Shown piece by piece: positions 48,801 through 60,800 of a stretch of DNA of 64,000 nt. This DNA is from Rostratula benghalensis (lineage: Eukaryota; Chordata; Aves; Charadriiformes; Rostratulidae), in the NCBI GenBank assembly GCA_013399305.1, contig VXAI01000088.1:342822-406821 (forward strand), in the 5' to 3' direction. Within the stretch, counting starts at the first letter, position 1. Every line of letters starts with the position of its first letter. Position numbers and translations under genes: made by a program. The notes under the pieces were generated by a model. It had not been told where the DNA came from and made no database searches. It saw only the letters and a list, made by a program, of their open reading frames with translations.

Positions 48801-51800
48801 ATGCTGCCTGGTAAAGCAGCAAGACCACTCACTGTAATACCTTGAGTAACTCCTGTCTCAGTAACAAGCCACCCTCTCTGCTAAGCTCACGAGAGGCTGA
48901 TGAAAGCCTAATGCACCACACCATCCTAACAGGACCATGCTTGCACCTCCTCTGCGGTGACACCCTGTCCAAAGTAGCTTGCAGAGAGGGTTTCGTGTTT
49001 GATTACTGCCATGAAATAAAAGACCTTTAAGCTTCTGCATAAGCAGGACCGTTTCAATTAGGGGTAAAACACTTTATTTTTTTCCTTGGGGATGGTATTA
49101 CGGAGTTGAGCGTCTAGTCATGCCAAAGACACAAATCTTTATAAGCATTTATCAGTGACAATATTTTGTTTCACTAAATGTGACTATTTTCTAGTAACTG
49201 TTTTTTATGTAAATTGTTCTACATTACTAAGCAGCAGTAAATATTTAAAGACTAAGCACTTGTTAAAATAAGATACAATGAAAAAAACACAAATCTACAA
49301 CAGCCTTTGTTAGTATTTTTATAAGTATTCTGCTGGAAAACCAACAAAGATGCAATGAATGCCACATGTCTGAATTTTCTAAGACCGTTTGATAGGTTTA
49401 CCCTTCAGGTACTTAAGTGAAAGAGATGTCAGAAGAATGAGGGGAAAGTTGTTCACCTGGTGGGAAAAAAAAGTCAAACAAAGCATAAGAAACAAAGATA
49501 AGTTCTTAATAAAAGCCCTTCATGTCAATAGGATCCTACTTAATTTTTGCATAAATAAAGACAAATCTCCCTTTAAATTATACTGCATGTGCTGTTATTC
49601 AAAGTAAAAATAGTAAGTTTGCTTTATGTATTTCCTTTAAAGAAACAGCAAGCAAGAACAGCAAGGATTAGGATAATGGGTTTTAATAATATGTGTGACA
49701 GCGAAGGTTCTGTCAGACTGCTCACAGTGGGAAAAATTACCTTAAGACCTTCAGCTTCCTAAAAAAATATGAGAAAATAAACCTGGATTGGCTGTTCCTG
49801 GCAGAGTAATAGAATAGATTGATAGGCCTTTAACATGCAAGTTTGTTAGCAATTTCCTTTATCCAGTTTCTAATTAGCCAATTTCCATTAGCTGTTGCAC
49901 CAAAAAAAAATGGGACTTTGGTAATTATATGTAAACTGTGAGTTTCCCCCATTTGCATCCTTTCACTGCTGTTTTCTGAAGTAGTAGGTATTGTTTGTCC
50001 TCTCTTTCCTTCTAGCTCTTACTACATTATTATCTAAGCACATTGTATATGCTAGTGAACACAGTTAGATGTTTACATTAAGCATTTTAAACGAAGAGGG
50101 AATTTTTGACCATTCTGTGAATTTTCACATTGTATTCCTTTTTCCAAAGAGAAAAAGGTAAATTCTGTAAGATGTGAAAATTCTGAAAAAGTTAAATCAT
50201 TAAAAACTGAGAAACAGGAAGGAGAAAAAGCAAAAGGAAGGAGTAGTGAAATAAAACTACTCACTGAAATAAAAATATTAAAATTTTAGAAAAATTTAAA
50301 TTGAACTAAGAGTTAACTAAAAGCTAACTCACTTGAAATATTTTGCAGAAACAGATTGCATTTTTTGAAATCCTTATTTCATAGTCATTATTCTGACAGT
50401 ATTTCTGGGAATAATTTACAGGCAGGCAAGTAAAGCATGTATAAAATGACCTGTTGGTGTTCTCAGTGGGAGTTTCTGTTGCAAACAGGTAGACAATGAA
50501 GGTTTCCTGAGAATATGATCCTCAGCCACCCCATCTTTCATCAGGGTTTGTAGCTGTACACCTTAATCCTGTCAGATCTTTCAAACAACATATTTTGGTT
50601 ATAGATTTGGTCATACAGAGTCTAAGTAGAGTCTTTGGTTACATCCCCCAAACCAGTACTGCAAAAAGAGCTGTGGGTGGCTCAGTGTGCAAGACTGGAC
50701 CTATCACAGAATTAGAGAATAGCGGGGATTGGAATGGACGTTGAAAATGGGGGGAGAACCTCTCTCAACCTACTGACCACCCTTCTTCTCATACACCCCA
50801 GGATGCCATTGGCTTTCTTGGCCACAAGGGCACAGTGCTGGCTCATGGTCATCCTGCTGGACACCAGAACCCCCAGGTCCCTTTTGGCTGAATGGTGCAT
50901 GGATGTCCCACTTTCCTTCAAAGGGGGGGCATGAAATTTAGGCCTTGGTTAACAATGGTTGTCAAAACCCCTTTATTGCTTTTCAAAACTGCCGATGCTG
51001 CCAGCATATATATACATGCTGGACAATGCGTGTGTCAAATATTTCAATACTATTTTAATTTATTTCAATACTGTTTCAACACTAAGTCAATTAAGCATCA
51101 GTGACACAGTGTCGCTGTCCCAAGGGTAGCAGCCGTATTTCAGTAGCAGCTGAAATTACTCCTGTGTCCTACCCCTATGTTTATTATATGCACAAACTGC
51201 CCGTAAACTTTCAAATAAGAGCATGGCATAAATAAGCTTTCAGAGAGAAACCGTTGCATAAATATAACTTTTGTAATTTAAACTGTTGTCAAGCTGCAGT
51301 CAATGGGACATCAGTTAGCCTAGAGTTTAAAAATGTTGTTGCATAAAACAAGCTGTCCCAAAGTCTTAGCCTGAGAAAAACTGTAAACTGAAGTACTTGG
51401 GCTCATTCTCCAGGCACACAGGAGGCTGTTATTTATTTGCCAGGCACATCACATTTGTTAACACTCAGGTGGCTAGGAGAAATTAATTCTCCAGGAATGG
51501 GAACTGCTTCAGTAACCTTGTGAGATAGAATGTACTGGAACCCTTGTGATACTGGACAAAAAAAGTCACTCAGCTGGGGTGAAAATGCACAACTGTGTGG
51601 TACGTCTCACTCTTTCACTGGAAGGAGGAGCTCTGGTTCTTAAATCACCTCAGGAAAATTGTTTGGATGGTGATTGAGAGTGTTTTCCCAGCTTTGAAAA
51701 ATGACTATAGTTACACCTGGAGACGTACACTCAGCAAGGCTGTATAACTGACCAAGAAGAGATTGGAGGATTTAAGGAACAATCTGCAGTTGAATGCAGT

Positions 51801-54800
51801 TGTTCATGTCTGGTAGCAAGCCAGGCATGCACATTCCTTTGCTCTTCTACAAGCCTTCATTTTTATTGCACATTATTAAAATAGGAATATTTATAAGCTT
51901 TAAAAAAAAAATTGATTGAGTTGCGAGTCCTAAACTGTGACCTGCTGTCCTGTGGAGTCTGTGAACACACACTTCTGGCTGCCCCAGGAACCATCTCAGC
52001 TTCTGAGGCATCAATAAGCAGTCCCTCTGGTCTTCCAGCTTCCCAGCTTCAGAGGTGGAACCAACTCCAGACTGTTCTTTGAAAACTTAACTTTTAATAA
52101 TCCAAAACCACAAAACTGAGGAATAATTTCCCTCAGGAAGGTTTAGTGTTTCTGGCAAGATGGAAAGGTCTTTGCTGAATTCGGGAACTGATTTAATGAA
52201 GAGTGAGAAACGAACAGAAGCAGAAGAGACAATATCCACATGCCTGCATCCTATCTGACAATACAGTTGTATGAACCCAGCTGGCAGCCATGTTTCTAGT
52301 GCCAGAAGAACAAACTGTTTTCTTTATTTGTACTAAAACAAAGATACTGCTTCTGGTGCAAAAAGAGGACATGGTGACATGGAAATGGTTCTTGGATATT
52401 CTTGCCTGATGCCTCCTATGGTGCTATGGCTGGTCATGGAAGTAGGTCAAAGCAAACATTGAACTTGCTCTTCCCTAAGATGGGAGTGTTCTTTCTGTAT
52501 TTTTTATGAGATTGCTATTTATCATAGTAGAGACAAACAACACTATGTTCCTCTTGACTAAGAACTGCTAAGCTTTATGCAAATACTCCTATACTGCACT
52601 GAGTTGTTGTAAAGAGGCACTGTGTTCTACACCAGAGTATCTCTCATATAGTTTTTTTTCTTTTTTCCTGCATCAGATGACAGATTTTCTATCATTTGCC
52701 AACATGGCAGATTACAGTCAATGTGCTGAATGTTAAGAGAAGGGCTGTAATGGAATAAAATTATTTCTTGGCTTCCTTCAATTGTCCATACATTATTACG
52801 ACAAAGTGAGGAGAAGGGTATTTCCTCTCTGCATTGGTTTAGAAAAAATTACTTTGGTGGGAGCACCTGTGTCTGACTGAAGTACTTACCATGAAACAAA
52901 CGGCAGACACCTAATGAAGCACTCCTTCCAAGATGACCGCCTAGCAGGAAGGAGATTCTGGCCACCAAAATTGTCTAAAGTTAGGCATCCTGACTGATCT
53001 TCCAGAGGTCATGGTCACTTTCCTTCCCAAGACAGTAAGAGAACACAGACAGTGACTTGCACAGATTGTGAATCCCACCCTGGATGTCCTAAATGTATCT
53101 AGAGGTGCTCCCAGATACTGTGTTCCTCTTTCAGTTCATGTACCAGTGTCTGGTGTGCAGAAATGCTGCCCAGTCCATCACCACCACACACCCACCTCCT
53201 TGGAAAGATGTTCTCTTTTTGATTTTTCTTCTTCACCAAAACTACTAAGAAGAGGAATATAAATTACCCACCTAGAACTGAAGGGCTTTTTTACTGTTAT
53301 TAGAAATCAATTTGTTTGAAGATTTTTGACAGCATGTTTTTTACATGAAAGCACAGATTTGTCATAACTGAAAGTTTTGACACAACTTTCATTCAAAAAG
53401 CTTCTCTGGGACAAGGTGAAAACGGCAAAGAGGGGTGAGCCAGTTGACATGCCCCTTATGAAAACAGTCATTAACCCAATTGCTAAGTCATAAAATAGGC
53501 TTTTTAGCTGTTCTGAAGAAGTCCTAGCTGTGGGCTTTTATATTTAAAAGGCCTTGGCATAGCAAAACATGTTAGCTCTCACCGTAGGTCTTGGTTCCCT
53601 GGATTTCATTTTGTGTAGTCTACTCTCAACTCTGAAAACTAGAAGAATTCAGTGTGAGGTTAGGAAAAGCATTTCTTCTGATAAATTCATACACTGATGG
53701 TAAGTTCAAACACTCATGAAAGAAAGCTCATGCTTTCTGTGCCTACCTGTGGGTATATTGCATGGAATGTCTCCTAGATGGATATCAGGTACAAATGTCT
53801 CTTTTTACAAACTGTCCCAACCTTTGATTGTGTCTGCATGTATCTGCATGTAAATTTCTTGGATAATCTGTCCCTTTCTTAGCAGAGATTAGAGGAGGAG
53901 GAAAGGTTGGTTTATGTTCTGAAGATATTATGGACAGCTCTGGGAAAGACTCTGCATAGAGTATGGATGGCAAGGAAAGTGTTTATGAGAGATACTGAGC
54001 TGCTTCTTGGCTTCTTGAGTCATCAAACAGAACAGCTGGTACTTCTTGTGCAATGAGATTTTTGTTGAATGGACTGACAGGGTTTTTCTGCAGGGTAAAA
54101 AAGCTTATTTTTATTCAATGTCTGTTCTGAAAGCCAAGCAAACCTACTGAAGTATGTTTTGCTTGAGATTTTGTGAGCCTTATTTACTAACCCCTGAAAT
54201 CTAGGTAAAATTTCATTGATGGTGAAGCAGGACAGTGTAAGGTTCAGGCTGAACTTTCATAAATAGTCCTATCTGCTGGAAAAAAAAAAAAAAAAGGTGG
54301 TTCAAGAAGCAGTTCCTCCTCAAATAAATGTAAGTGAAATCCAGGGATATGCAGAGGTCAAAATTTGATGGATGACCAGTTGTCTGCCTTTTAGGATCAC
54401 ACCAGACAGTACATTTCAGGCTTAATAGCTTACACCAGCTTTTTAATATTTTTTAAAATATTTTATGTACCATAAAGGAATGAGGAGACAAATGTTAATA
54501 CTTTCCACTTGAAGTTTTTTTTAATATTTGGGCTAGTCAGGTGTGAAGAAAAGTTCAACTGAGAGAGAGGTCTGATCTTGGCTGCTGACTCTTAAGAATT
54601 AGAAAGCTATTTCTTAAATAGTTACTTCCTTAGTCTGTAAGGATAATGGTGGAGGTGTCATCCCATTCAGTCCTCCCTGAGAGGGATACTGTTAAATGGT
54701 CAGTCAGAATCTATCCTTACCTTGGCTCTCTCTCAAAACTTTCCACACGGAGCTGTGCTTCTTACCTGGCTTCCAGGAGGCTCTCCAAAGAATGCAATGG

Positions 54801-57800
54801 GAACTGCCCAAGCAGAACTAAACAGCTCAATATATCTGCTTAAACCTCTGTTGAAGCTAGGCATTGTAAAGCTGACAACAGTGCAGACTGAGTTAGAAGC
54901 TACTATTGATGCCATCCAAAATCAGCTTTATCCAATCTAGAGAAGCATTGTCCTCTGCTGATTTAAACGTAGAGCATTTATGGATAAAAGGAGGGAGTTT
55001 TTTTATGAGGCCACATGTTACGGGAAATAGCACCAGTTGTTTCTTTAGAAAGAGGAACTGGAAGTCTATATAAAATGTGAGATGTCTTGTTAGACAGTAT
55101 CGGGAAGCAAAGATGGGGAAAAGTTCAGTATATCCAGCCTTTTGAGAATTTCATATTTTCTTTTTTATTTTGTATTAAGCAAATACAATAATTTCTGTAC
55201 CAAAGGTGAGAACTCCAACCAATATAAAATTATATGTAAGGAAGTCAAATCATGAGTTTATGAGATTACTGAGAATACTTGGGGCAGAAGAGAAGCCTTC
55301 TCTTTCTTTTTTTTTTTTTTTCTTTTTCTTTTTTTTTTTTTTGCCAGGAAGCACATACTCCTTTTATACAATGAACAGTACCTTTCTGCAGGCAGTCATG
55401 GACACAGCACAAAATAAGCTGCTCAGGAAAGACAGATTGCTGATACATTTACAGTTACTGAGGCTGCACACTGTCATTGTCTGGAGAAGAAGCTTAGAGT
55501 TCCCCTGAAGAAGAAGATATTCAAGACTTTGCACAGCTTGCCTATCAGACATAAAGTGTTTCCAACTGCTTGTGAAGAAGGGGGGGGGGGTTATGTGGAT
55601 TTGATAAGCTGGATATGAAGCTAGGCGGTCCCTTCTCTGTGTATCTGCATTTGATTTTAACCTAGTCCTCCAATTTGGCAAACCACAAGGAAACAACAGC
55701 AACCCACAACAGAAGAACCTAGTGTACTAAGCATTAACACTTCCTCCCCACCCACATAGTACAAATTCTGTATCTTACACTCGGAGCTAAAGTCTCCAGG
55801 CAATATAATCCTTTTCTTTTAACCCTTTCCCCAGCTGGTGTGTGGAAAGTCTGTTACTACAGAATGCAAAAAATAAAGAATTGGAGGAACCATGAGAAAA
55901 TACCTGTTCCGTTTGCTGTGCTTTCTGGAGCAATCAGTAGAACCAGATCTTCTTCGAAAATGGTCTTCTAAACTACCCTTGAAAATTTGGCAGCTGAGTA
56001 CTCTGCAGCTTCTGCAGAAAGCCCATTTCAGTGCTCACCTGTACTAGCAGTTGAAAACTGGAACTTATGTGTTGAAACTAAATCTCCCCTGATGCTGATC
56101 AGTCCAGTGACTTCTTGCTGTATCGTTGGTGTCTTTAAAGGCAGTCTCTCACATACTGACATACTGTTCTTCCTCCCTAAATTTTCTCTTTCCTATATTA
56201 TATTAATCCAGTCTATTCAAGGTTTCTTTGCATACATATTTTCCAAATTAAGGGGTAATATCTTAGAATTATGTGCCAAGATACTACATCAAGGTAGATG
56301 GCATTTGATGAATGCTTAGTACTTCTGCTGGGTTCATTTTTGAACCATTACTCTGAAATAACCCTAATAATCACAGGTTTTCTATAGAAGAATTGGAACC
56401 ATGGATTAACAATTGTGTTACTGGAAGCAAATCATGTATTTGCTACAAGTAAAATCTGCTAGCAGTTTGTTGTCTGTTTCCACACTCACAGCTCTTTGTG
56501 TGGGATACTGAATAGGAGAGTGTAGTGCCAATAAACAGGAACACTTCCCAGTGAATCACTCTTTTATACATGGCTATTTTGCTGTCATTTCTTCCCTTCT
56601 CAAATGTTGATTTTTCAAACATTCCCCCCAAATACCATTTAGCACAGTAGTTCGAAAATCAGAGAAAAGGCTTTAGATGTAATTTTCTGTCTTTGGATTT
56701 CCTGGGATTGCTCAGGAGAAAGAACTTCTCATTAAATATTACTGTTATCACATTGAGGTTTTGCATTGCCAGTCCAGTTCCTGAGAAAGGAACTTTTTCC
56801 ACCAAACTTCTTTGCAATAAAGTCCAAGTGGGATAGAAGTAGAAACCTTGTCACTATAATCAGCACATAAGTACAATAGCTATAATCATTAACCATTCTA
56901 CAGCATATGCAGTTCTTACCTCAGAGATTTTAAGCCTTCATGACCATTATTTTACCATGCTTGAATCCGATGTCATGCCATTTTGTACACTTTTACTTAA
57001 AAGATGACGTGCGATTTAAGTACCAGATTTACTTTTTTTTTCTTTACCTCTTTAATTGCAGCCTTAGGATTTATTTTAGATAACCATGATGGCCTATCTG
57101 TGGTAACATTTAGTCATAACCATAGACAATTATTTATATAGGGTGTTCTGCTACTTATTTTTTCAGGGCTCTTTCTCAGGATGATCAAGATGATACCCAT
57201 TTAAAAATAGAGGATATCATTCAGATGGTAAGTTCATCTTGAAATTTAAACATAAATATTCCTATAGAAATGTTCTGGCTTTCAGTTAGCAAAATATAGC
57301 ATAACTGCAACTTTATAGCTCTCGACAGAAATACTGTTCTTTTATACCAGAAATGTACATTTTGATTTAGAGAATATACGAATATGGAGACCATATCAAA
57401 GCTGTACAGGTCAAAACTTTAGGATGTAGATTTAAATCACATAATGAAAAGAAAAAGGGGAGACAAATATTGCTATATATGAAGTGGTAAGTGTCTGCCA
57501 TCTCAGCTGCCATCAGAACCACAGCTGGCCTTGACTGATAGCGTGTATCCTCCAACCCGCAGTCACACCATCTCCTAAGTGCATTGCATTAATCCACAGG
57601 AGAGTGTGGGCAGTGGACTCGGTGCAGAGTGACTATGTGGAAAGTAACACAGAATGCACAGACTTTAATTAACCTACCTACATACTCGTGACTCGGTCTG
57701 TGCCTGTTTTCTTACCAGTTTCCAACCTGATGTTTACCCTTATGTTGGTAGCCATTTTTCTTAGTTCCCGTTTCTTAGTAGCAAACAAATTAATTACAAC

Positions 57801-60800
57801 CCTGTGTTGAAAGTTCATATGAAGTTTTTAATACCATCTGCTTTGAAATGACCTTTGAAGTGTTCCCCTTGTTTTTTGCAGTCAGATTGTCCAAAACCAG
57901 AGTGCTTTGAGACTTTGTCGGCCATGGAGCTTGCAGAGCAGATAACTCTTTTAGATCACGTAGTTTTCCGAAGCATACCCTATGAGTAAGTGTTCTCCTA
58001 CGAGCAACTGAAGTGACCGTGGTGGGTGAGTTACTGACTGGCAGCATGAGGCACTGCACTAATTCATGCTGCTGACAAAAAGAGGCTTGCATACACAACA
58101 GGATAACGTCCTTCGGCTCTTTGTGTCACCGCCTCCCAGTCTCCTGTTGTTGAGCAGTGTTTTGAAAGACTTGAGTTCTTCTCCTAAGAAGAAAAAAATC
58201 TGTGGTCTAAGGCTCTGGGCTAGTGAAGGGTGAATTATCCTATGGGAGTGCTCAGTCCCTAGGGAGGGAGTGTCACATCAGCTTCATTCATAGAGCAGTT
58301 CAACACGGATATAACCATGTAAGCTGACAAGACCTGTTTCAAATAGGGTCACAATGAGTAAAATTAGGATGGGGGCAGGGCATTGGGGGAGGGAATGAAA
58401 AGAAAAATAAATCTTCTTTATAATATTTACTGCTTCAGACAGCATTGAAAAAGGTGTAGTGTATAGTGAAATGCTGGAATTAGTGTTAAGCTGTTATTAG
58501 CCTCTAACAAAATGAGGTATACTTGAAATCCACCTAGGCTGTGGTTGCAGCCAGGGACTCTATACTGTGTTTACTAAGGGCATTTTTGTTTGGTTTTTTT
58601 TTCTCTCCCCTCAATGTCTAGAGAGTTTCTTGGGCAGGGCTGGATGAAAGTGGATAAAAATGAGAGAACACCCTATATTATGAAAACTAGTCAACATTTT
58701 AATGATGTAAGTACTCTTCAATATAGATTGCTTTCTAGGAACTTTATTGACACTGTCTATATGACCTCTTTTTTTACAATCTGATATAGCTTCTTATCTA
58801 GTAGTGTCTGAATGTTACAATCTTTTTGTGATTAACCTTTTAAATCAAAATACAATAAAATTCTTGTGTCCAGGAATTGGTACTCAGCAATTCAATGGCA
58901 ACTTAATGGAGTGGAACATTTTAAACTGTATTACAATATTTTGTTGGTTAAAGAAGAACCTAAAGTTTCCCTAGAGAGTGAAAATATAACACCGATTCTA
59001 TTTAATGAATGCCCTTTATATCAACAACCAGATCTTTGCTCTTTACCATTTTCCTTGAATTTTACTTGAAAGACTTCCCAATCACCTGTTGGCTTAGCAT
59101 TGCATCTCTCACTTTCTCTCATACTGTCATTCCCCTCAAGTGCCCTGTAACACCGTTCACAATACAGTTTCTCTGATTTCATTAAGAAGTCATTTTATTA
59201 AGAGTTGTAAGTTCTGTTGTGCTTTAGAGTTTCCTTCTGCCTTGTTCATGAAATAATCGTATGTTGAAAGGGATGTCCTGAATTTCCTCCTCTTTGTTTG
59301 GTCAGATGAGTAACCTCGTTGCCTCCCAAATCATGAATTACGCGGATGTCAGCTCCCGGGCCAACTCGATAGAGAAGTGGGTAGCAGTAGCCGATATTTG
59401 TCGATGCATGCACAATTATAATGGTGTGTTAGAAATCACGTCAGCCTTGAACAGAAGTGCAATCTACAGACTTAAGAAAACCTGGGGTAAAGTATCCAAA
59501 CAGGTAAGAAAGACACGATGATGAATAGGGTTTCTAGATTTCAGTGGTCAGTGCATTGTTCAGAGAACAAGGTGTTGAGGTGGAATTTCTCCTATATTTC
59601 TGCTTTTATAGTACTCTGACTGTTTGCTGGAAGCACCAAGTGCTTGTCAAGGTATTTCATGTCACGGTCTTTTGCATTTCATTTATCCTTTTTTGGATAT
59701 CATTAATTAAATATCTCTGGGAACATACAGATTTCAACGAAATCAGCGGGTGCCCGAGACTTGAACCTGAAGTACTGAAATAATCGAGATATTAGATATA
59801 GATATTTTTGGATACACACATCTAAGTGGATACTAGCTACAGCTAAAGTCAGCTCAGTTGCCTAAAACAGGAGCTCTATTTCCCTGCCTGTGCAAAAAGT
59901 CAGTGAAAGGTCAGCACATCTTCTCAGGGTGGTGAATTTTTTGCTACCACAGTAAGAGACTGTAGACACCAAATCTTCTTTCTCTTCTTTAGGGACCCAT
60001 TTAGATACACTGAGTAACTCCTTTTAAGCCTTATCTTGCTGCTGAGACTGTAGGCAGCCTGGCTAAGACCGTGAGAATGGCTACCAGGAACAAAAAAAAG
60101 ACATATGAATAAAAGACAAACCAGCATGAAGAGTATCCAGTCTTTTACATTCTCTATTTTAAATGGTTTGAAGAAATCAGTTCAATAATTTGAATCTCAG
60201 CTTTCTGCTTTTTTTTAGAGATAATAATTTTAGTATGGTGGAATAACAGAGCAAGGAGGTCAGTAGGACAGAGCCAGTTGCTTGTAAGTTAGGCAATATT
60301 TGGATACAGAGTTTACTCCAATGAATTGGAAGATTTCAGGTTGCCCATTTTAGATCTGGCTAATTTACATGCAAAAGGTGGGATTTTATCATTGCCTTTC
60401 CTCCTCCATATAATTCTCCAGCTTTTGGAAAACACCAAAGCAGCCTGAGCAATGAAATCACCTAAAAATATATTCTGGCTGTACTGCCTTCTCCAGTCAG
60501 GTTTTTCTCAACCTCTTTATAGCTGGTGCTCCATCCGTTTATTTAAAAATATGTTTAAAATCCTTTCAATAACAGAGTTTACCTGCAAAAAATGTTATAT
60601 TTAGAATTGATCTGATTCTTAAACTTCTCAATTAAAAAAATTAAAATCAAAACCCCCAACAGATTAATGTCTCCAATACTTATTGGAAACGTAATTGAAT
60701 GTTTCATCAGCCTGCTATTTAGAAGAAAAAGAAAGTGTCTGTTTCTGCCTACAGCTTTCTCTTAATTGGAAATTCATTTTCAAACATGACATATCTCTCA

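Larger units (their letters stand above)
48555..57166 (+). other. RASGRF2: Large intron (8.6 kb)
   Basis: It contains an internally deleted antisense CR1 (50706-50890), a nested inverted repeat (50119-50183), a poly-A run (54280-54295), a poly-T tract (55309-55342) and a G10 run near 55580. Open frames at 54646-54940 and 55987-56319 show no recognisable domain. Nothing was recognised in 51100-54270. Confidence 0.8.

Noticed and set aside
54646..54940. Overlapping frames of 65 and 72 codons, the second ending with a helical-looking [13 protein letters not shown] segment
   Set aside because: It weakly recalls a coiled-coil protein, but no domain, splice context or repeat relation could be shown. 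A protein search against retroelement and vertebrate databases would decide it.
55987..56319. 110-codon plus-strand frame with hydrophobic stretches
   Set aside because: No recognisable family, no promoter or splice signal. Compatible with chance in a long intron.
59544..59783. 79-codon Phe-rich frame as membrane microprotein
   Set aside because: Hydrophobic residues come from T-rich intron sequence. There is no supporting signal.
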